The notes below the pieces were generated by a model. It was given only the letters and a program-made list of their open reading frames with translations. It ran no database searches and was not told the origin of the DNA. A DNA stretch of 8,710 nucleotides, from NCBI GenBank assembly GCA_023424865.1, contig JAFADM010000423.1:1-8710 (forward strand), written 5' to 3'. Positions 6,696 to 8,710 of the stretch are shown in pieces. Source of the stretch: Bacillota bacterium. Its GTDB lineage: Bacteria > Bacillota_A > Clostridia > DSM-8532. The translations under genes were made by a program, and so were the position numbers. Positions within the stretch are counted from its first letter, which is position 1. Each line of letters opens with the position of its first letter.

Positions 6696-7628
6696 CTAAA
6701 AAAATTTGCGATATTGCCGTATTCTTTTTTGGTAAAGCTCCAGCTCCGGCTTTGTCATTACATTAAGGTATTCCTTAATATTGGTGTTTACCTTTTTTCC
6801 GCTCTGCTCATCCCCGGGAAGGCCAACGGGAAAGACCATCTTCTCTTCGTTGGGCATGTACGTTTCCCAGCGAATGACCAAATCATCCTCCGCTGTAAAA
6901 ATCCCCTTATTTATAAGGCCTCCGCTTATTTTTTCCGCAACCCGGACAGCACCGGCTCTTCCGGTTGCGGGAAGTGATACGCAAAGATAGTTCCCCATCA
7001 TACCATAGAGCTTGTCTGAATTTCGCAGTACGGAGCGAACGGCTCCCACCAGCTCCTCACTGCAAGCTTTCACAGGATAGCCGTTTAAGTCAATGAGAAT
7101 AATGCTGTGATAGTCTTCCTCCGTATAGGCCTGCATCAAATCCTTTTCTATATCGGCAAGAAGCTCCTGAGGGAAATCCGGCAGAGCATTCAAAGAAGGC
7201 ATAAGAACCTCTACCCCGGGCCCTCCGCTTTTTAAGCGGTGATAATAAGGAGCTAGCTTTTCCTTTATTCTGGCTCCGTAAAGCTCCCTGCCAAAGGAAA
7301 GGTATAAAACATCCGGAATGCCATGGCGAACGGCAAACCCCACCACGTCGGCAGTATCCTTCGAAACAATTCCCATAATTGGTAATGGGGCTTTATTACG
7401 GGGTTTTATTCTTTCAAGAAGCCGCAGCTCATTTTTTAGAAGAGGGATAACCGCTTCTGTAATTTCTACAATAAAAAGACCTGCCGATGATTCGTAAACC
7501 TCCATTTTAAGGCCTAGATCCCCATCGTCCAGTATTTCAACCGCGTCAAAGGCATTTTCATCTATGGAACGCAGCAATACACCTTTTAAAAACCGGTTAT
7601 TTATTTGTATGAATATCTTCTTTTTCAT
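6696..7628 (-). CDS. Degenerate receiver-like plus degenerate GGDEF-like protein
   Basis: 310 residues, soluble, no signal peptide or membrane segment. Residues about 1-130 look like a response-regulator receiver fold: a hydrophobic first strand (I-F-I-Q-I), then L-F-I-V-E (51-55) where the phosphorylated aspartate is expected but E55 is found, then P-I-M-G-I-V-S (83-89) and D-V-L-Y-L (106-110). Residues about 150-245 resemble a GGDEF domain: S-I-I-L-I-D-L-N-G, then S-D-K-L-Y-G, a hairpin whose signature is M-G-N-Y-L (211-215) instead of G-G-D-E-F, C-V-S-L-P, and A-G-A-V-R-V-A-E-K-I. The catalytic acidic residues are missing, so diguanylate cyclase activity is unlikely; a binding or regulatory role is inferred. 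The start has AAAGGA seven bases upstream. It lies 182 bases before nifJ; no convincing terminator is seen between them, only a T-run at 6671-6665, so read-through into nifJ is possible. The domain reading is by eye and moderately secure; that the ORF is a real gene is quite secure. Confidence 0.6.
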   Translation of the reverse strand: MKKKIFIQINNRFLKGVLLRSIDENAFDAVEILDDGDLGLKMEVYESSAGLFIVEITEAVIPLLKNELRLLERIKPRNKAPLPIMGIVSKDTADVVGFAVRHGIPDVLYLSFGRELYGARIKEKLAPYYHRLKSGGPGVEVLMPSLNALPDFPQELLADIEKDLMQAYTEEDYHSIILIDLNGYPVKACSEELVGAVRSVLRNSDKLYGMMGNYLCVSLPATGRAGAVRVAEKISGGLINKGIFTAEDDLVIRWETYMPNEEKMVFPVGLPGDEQSGKKVNTNIKEYLNVMTKPELELYQKRIRQYRKFF

Positions 7629-7651
7629 GTGCTATCCTTTGCATTAATCAG

Positions 7652-7729
7652 GCAAAATCCGTTTTGCTTGGTCTTCGCTGTTTTGTCTTTAGCAGCGGAA
7701 AACGTTTCGTAATGCTGTTATCAGCATAC
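7652..7729. repeat. Three consecutive small hairpins in the leader of the receiver-GGDEF-like gene
   Basis: GCAAAA-TCCG-TTTTGC (7652-7667), CGCTG...CAGCG (7676-7697, 12-base loop) and ATGCTG-TTAT-CAGCAT (7712-7727, extended to 7709-7729 past one bulged base) follow one another within 80 bases. If transcription starts near 7758 they would all be in the 5' untranslated RNA of the gene at 7628. I do not recognise a known riboswitch. Stems this short occur by chance, so only the clustering is notable. Confidence 0.35.
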
Positions 7730-7763
7730 TTAATGAAATATGAATCGGCATTTCCCGGTTTTG

Positions 7764-7802
7764 TATTTATAGGTCTGAGGTCCCAATATCAAGTTTTTGA
7801 TA
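7764..7802 (-). promoter_or_regulatory. Possible promoter with overlapping palindromic operator, receiver-GGDEF-like gene
   Basis: On the minus strand TTGATA (7787-7792) is a good -35 hexamer, with TAAATA (7764-7769) 17 bases downstream, or TATAAA (7766-7771) at 15, as a mediocre -10. The -35 box is one arm of a perfect inverted repeat, TATCAA-GTTT-TTGATA (7787-7802), a shape expected of a dimeric repressor site. The rest of the 7629-7940 gene-free stretch holds only the hairpins and terminator listed separately. Confidence 0.35.
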
Positions 7803-7836
7803 ACTTTTTTCATGCTATACCCTCTTTTTTTAACCA

Positions 7837-7880
7837 AAAAGGGCTCCCCCGGCCTTTTTTTAGCCGGTGAAAGCCCTTTT
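7837..7880 (-). terminator. Bipartite hairpin terminator of the AraC-family gene
   Basis: An outer 9-bp stem, AAAAGGGCT (7837-7845) with AGCCCTTTT (7872-7880), encloses an inner stem CCGGC (7849-7853) with GCCGG (7863-7867). On the minus strand it ends in TTTTT (7840-7836), followed by another T/A-rich stretch. The plus strand also ends in TTTT, so it may work in both directions. It lies 60 bases after the AraC-family stop codon and isolates that gene from the next. Confidence 0.85.
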
Positions 7881-7940
7881 ATTGATACCTGCCTTTTTAG
7901 TTTAAGACGGGAGATTAACTGAGTGTTCCCCAGCGCCCGA

Positions 7941-8710
7941 TTAATCTGTCACAGGAATTAAAATTTCCACCCTGCACCGATCCTTTGTCTCATCCCACTC
8001 GAGATAGCGCTCGATGGTGGGCAAATCACGCTGCTTATAGGTGCTCTGGGGCATAAATTCACCGTAAATCCGCCCCCATGTATCGCCTAAAGTCTTTTCC
8101 GATATAGCCCCATTGGCCTCAAATACCAGCCAGCCGGATTTGGGTACAATATAGGAGTCAAAGCCTGCCGGACTTTCACCGTCATATTCATACGCACACA
8201 TGTAGTCGTTGTTTCCATCATCGTCAAAGCCAAAGCAAAGGCCAAGGGAGATAAAGCCTTTTCCGGCGGTCTCATTCATTTTCTCAATTGAACCGTCACT
8301 TTTTATAACTGCCCAGGTACCGCCTGCCTGCGGGGTTTTCATTCGGAATCCGGCCACGTTGAAGGCTTCCCGCTCAATCCATTTGTAGTCCATTTCATTC
8401 ACTCCTTTAATGGTTAAAGTAAAGTGAAGGCGCGAATAGAATTTGAGAGGACATCCTGTCCTTCGCGCAGCTGCCGGGGATGTGCCGTGCATGCGTTTAA
8501 AGGCTACGGCAAAGGCATCTGCGGATTCGTAGCCGTAATCCATGGCAATATCCAAAATCCGCCTTGTTCCTTTTTGTATCTCGTCGGCTGCACAGGTAAG
8601 CTTCCTTCTTCGAATGTATTCACCCAGCGGAAACCCCGTTATCTGAACGAAAGACCTCTGAAAAACCGATATGGGGCATGCTGTCAGCCTGCTTATAACC
8701 TCCGGATCCA
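7941..8710 (-). CDS. AraC-family regulator with C-terminal GyrI-like ligand-binding domain (5' end outside window)
   Basis: The reading frame is open to the right edge, giving 255 visible residues; about 25-35 N-terminal residues are probably missing, judged from the usual length near 285-290. Visible residues 1-90 are the AraC DNA-binding domain: S-V-F-Q-R-S-F (first helix-turn-helix end), G-F-P-L-G-E-Y-I-R-R-R-K-L linker helix, then I-L-D-I-A-M-D-Y-G-Y-E-S-A-D-A-F-A-V-A-F-K-R and G-T-S-P-A-A-A-R of the second. Residues about 106-255 are a GyrI-like (SOUL/AraC effector-binding) domain, from M-D-Y-K-W-I-E-R-E-A-F-N-V-A-G to the typical ending R-V-E-I-L-I-P-V. This Clostridia/Bacilli architecture resembles regulators that bind small, often hydrophobic or cationic compounds; the ligand here is unknown. 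A TTG at 8555 would give a shorter ORF but cuts through the second helix-turn-helix and has no ribosome binding site, so it is not the start. A terminator follows at 7880. Confidence 0.9.
   Translation of the reverse strand, partial: DPEVISRLTACPISVFQRSFVQITGFPLGEYIRRRKLTCAADEIQKGTRRILDIAMDYGYESADAFAVAFKRMHGTSPAAARRTGCPLKFYSRLHFTLTIKGVNEMDYKWIEREAFNVAGFRMKTPQAGGTWAVIKSDGSIEKMNETAGKGFISLGLCFGFDDDGNNDYMCAYEYDGESPAGFDSYIVPKSGWLVFEANGAISEKTLGDTWGRIYGEFMPQSTYKQRDLPTIERYLEWDETKDRCRVEILIPVTD
8391..8408 (-). promoter_or_regulatory. Internal ribosome binding site and in-frame ATG before the GyrI-like domain
   Basis: On the minus strand AAAGGAG (8402-8408) sits eight bases before an in-frame ATG (8391-8393) at the exact boundary of the DNA-binding and GyrI-like domains. 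Translation from it would yield a stand-alone 150-residue GyrI-like protein (7941-8393). Seen: the motif and the spacing. Inferred: that it is used. Confidence 0.4.

Noticed and set aside
6543..6977. 144-codon plus-strand ORF starting in the nifJ leader
   Set aside because: It crosses the nifJ promoter and then runs antisense to the receiver-GGDEF-like gene; composition is that of a shadow frame.
7664..7870. 68-codon plus-strand ORF in the intergenic stretch
   Set aside because: It begins with TTG without a ribosome binding site, inside a hairpin, and ends inside the terminator; no domain seen.

Overview
The window looks like a chromosomal segment of an anaerobic, low-to-mid GC Firmicute, most likely a member of the Clostridia. 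The reasons are a single-chain pyruvate:ferredoxin oxidoreductase, strong AGGAGG-type ribosome binding sites, a VanZ-family membrane protein, a membrane-anchored MutS-like ATPase, and an AraC regulator fused to a GyrI-like domain. This is inferred from gene content and signals, not from a database match. Every gene I can support is on the minus strand, so the window reads right to left.

Layout in transcription order. At the right edge is an AraC-family regulator with a C-terminal GyrI-like ligand-binding domain (7941-8710); its N-terminus is outside the window. A strong bipartite hairpin terminator follows (7837-7880). Next is a roughly 310 bp gene-free stretch holding the terminator, a palindrome overlapping a possible promoter, and three small hairpins. 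After it comes a 310-residue protein (6696-7628) that I read as a degenerate receiver domain joined to a degenerate GGDEF domain. Then comes the pyruvate:ferredoxin oxidoreductase gene nifJ (2971-6513). It has a clear extended -10 promoter and an upstream site that closely fits the Rex (NADH sensor) operator and overlaps a weaker CcpA-like cre site. Two hairpins follow nifJ, the second being a good intrinsic terminator. A MutS-like, membrane-anchored ATPase (1091-2812) comes next, then an AT-rich VanZ-like membrane protein (281-907). At the left edge are the first 16 codons of exodeoxyribonuclease III (1-49), preceded by its promoter and a LexA-type operator.

How the genes relate. The window does not look like one operon; terminators separate the AraC gene, nifJ and probably the MutS-like gene from what follows them. 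The metabolic core is nifJ, which links pyruvate to acetyl-CoA, CO2 and reduced ferredoxin, and its upstream DNA suggests redox control. The left edge is a DNA repair gene with a possible SOS operator. The MutS-like ATPase and the degenerate receiver-GGDEF protein are the least understood members. I did not find a defence island, CRISPR array, transposon or tRNA/rRNA gene. The most useful second looks are the Rex-like and LexA-like operators, the receiver-GGDEF pseudo-enzyme, and the well-formed internal ribosome binding site inside the AraC-GyrI gene.
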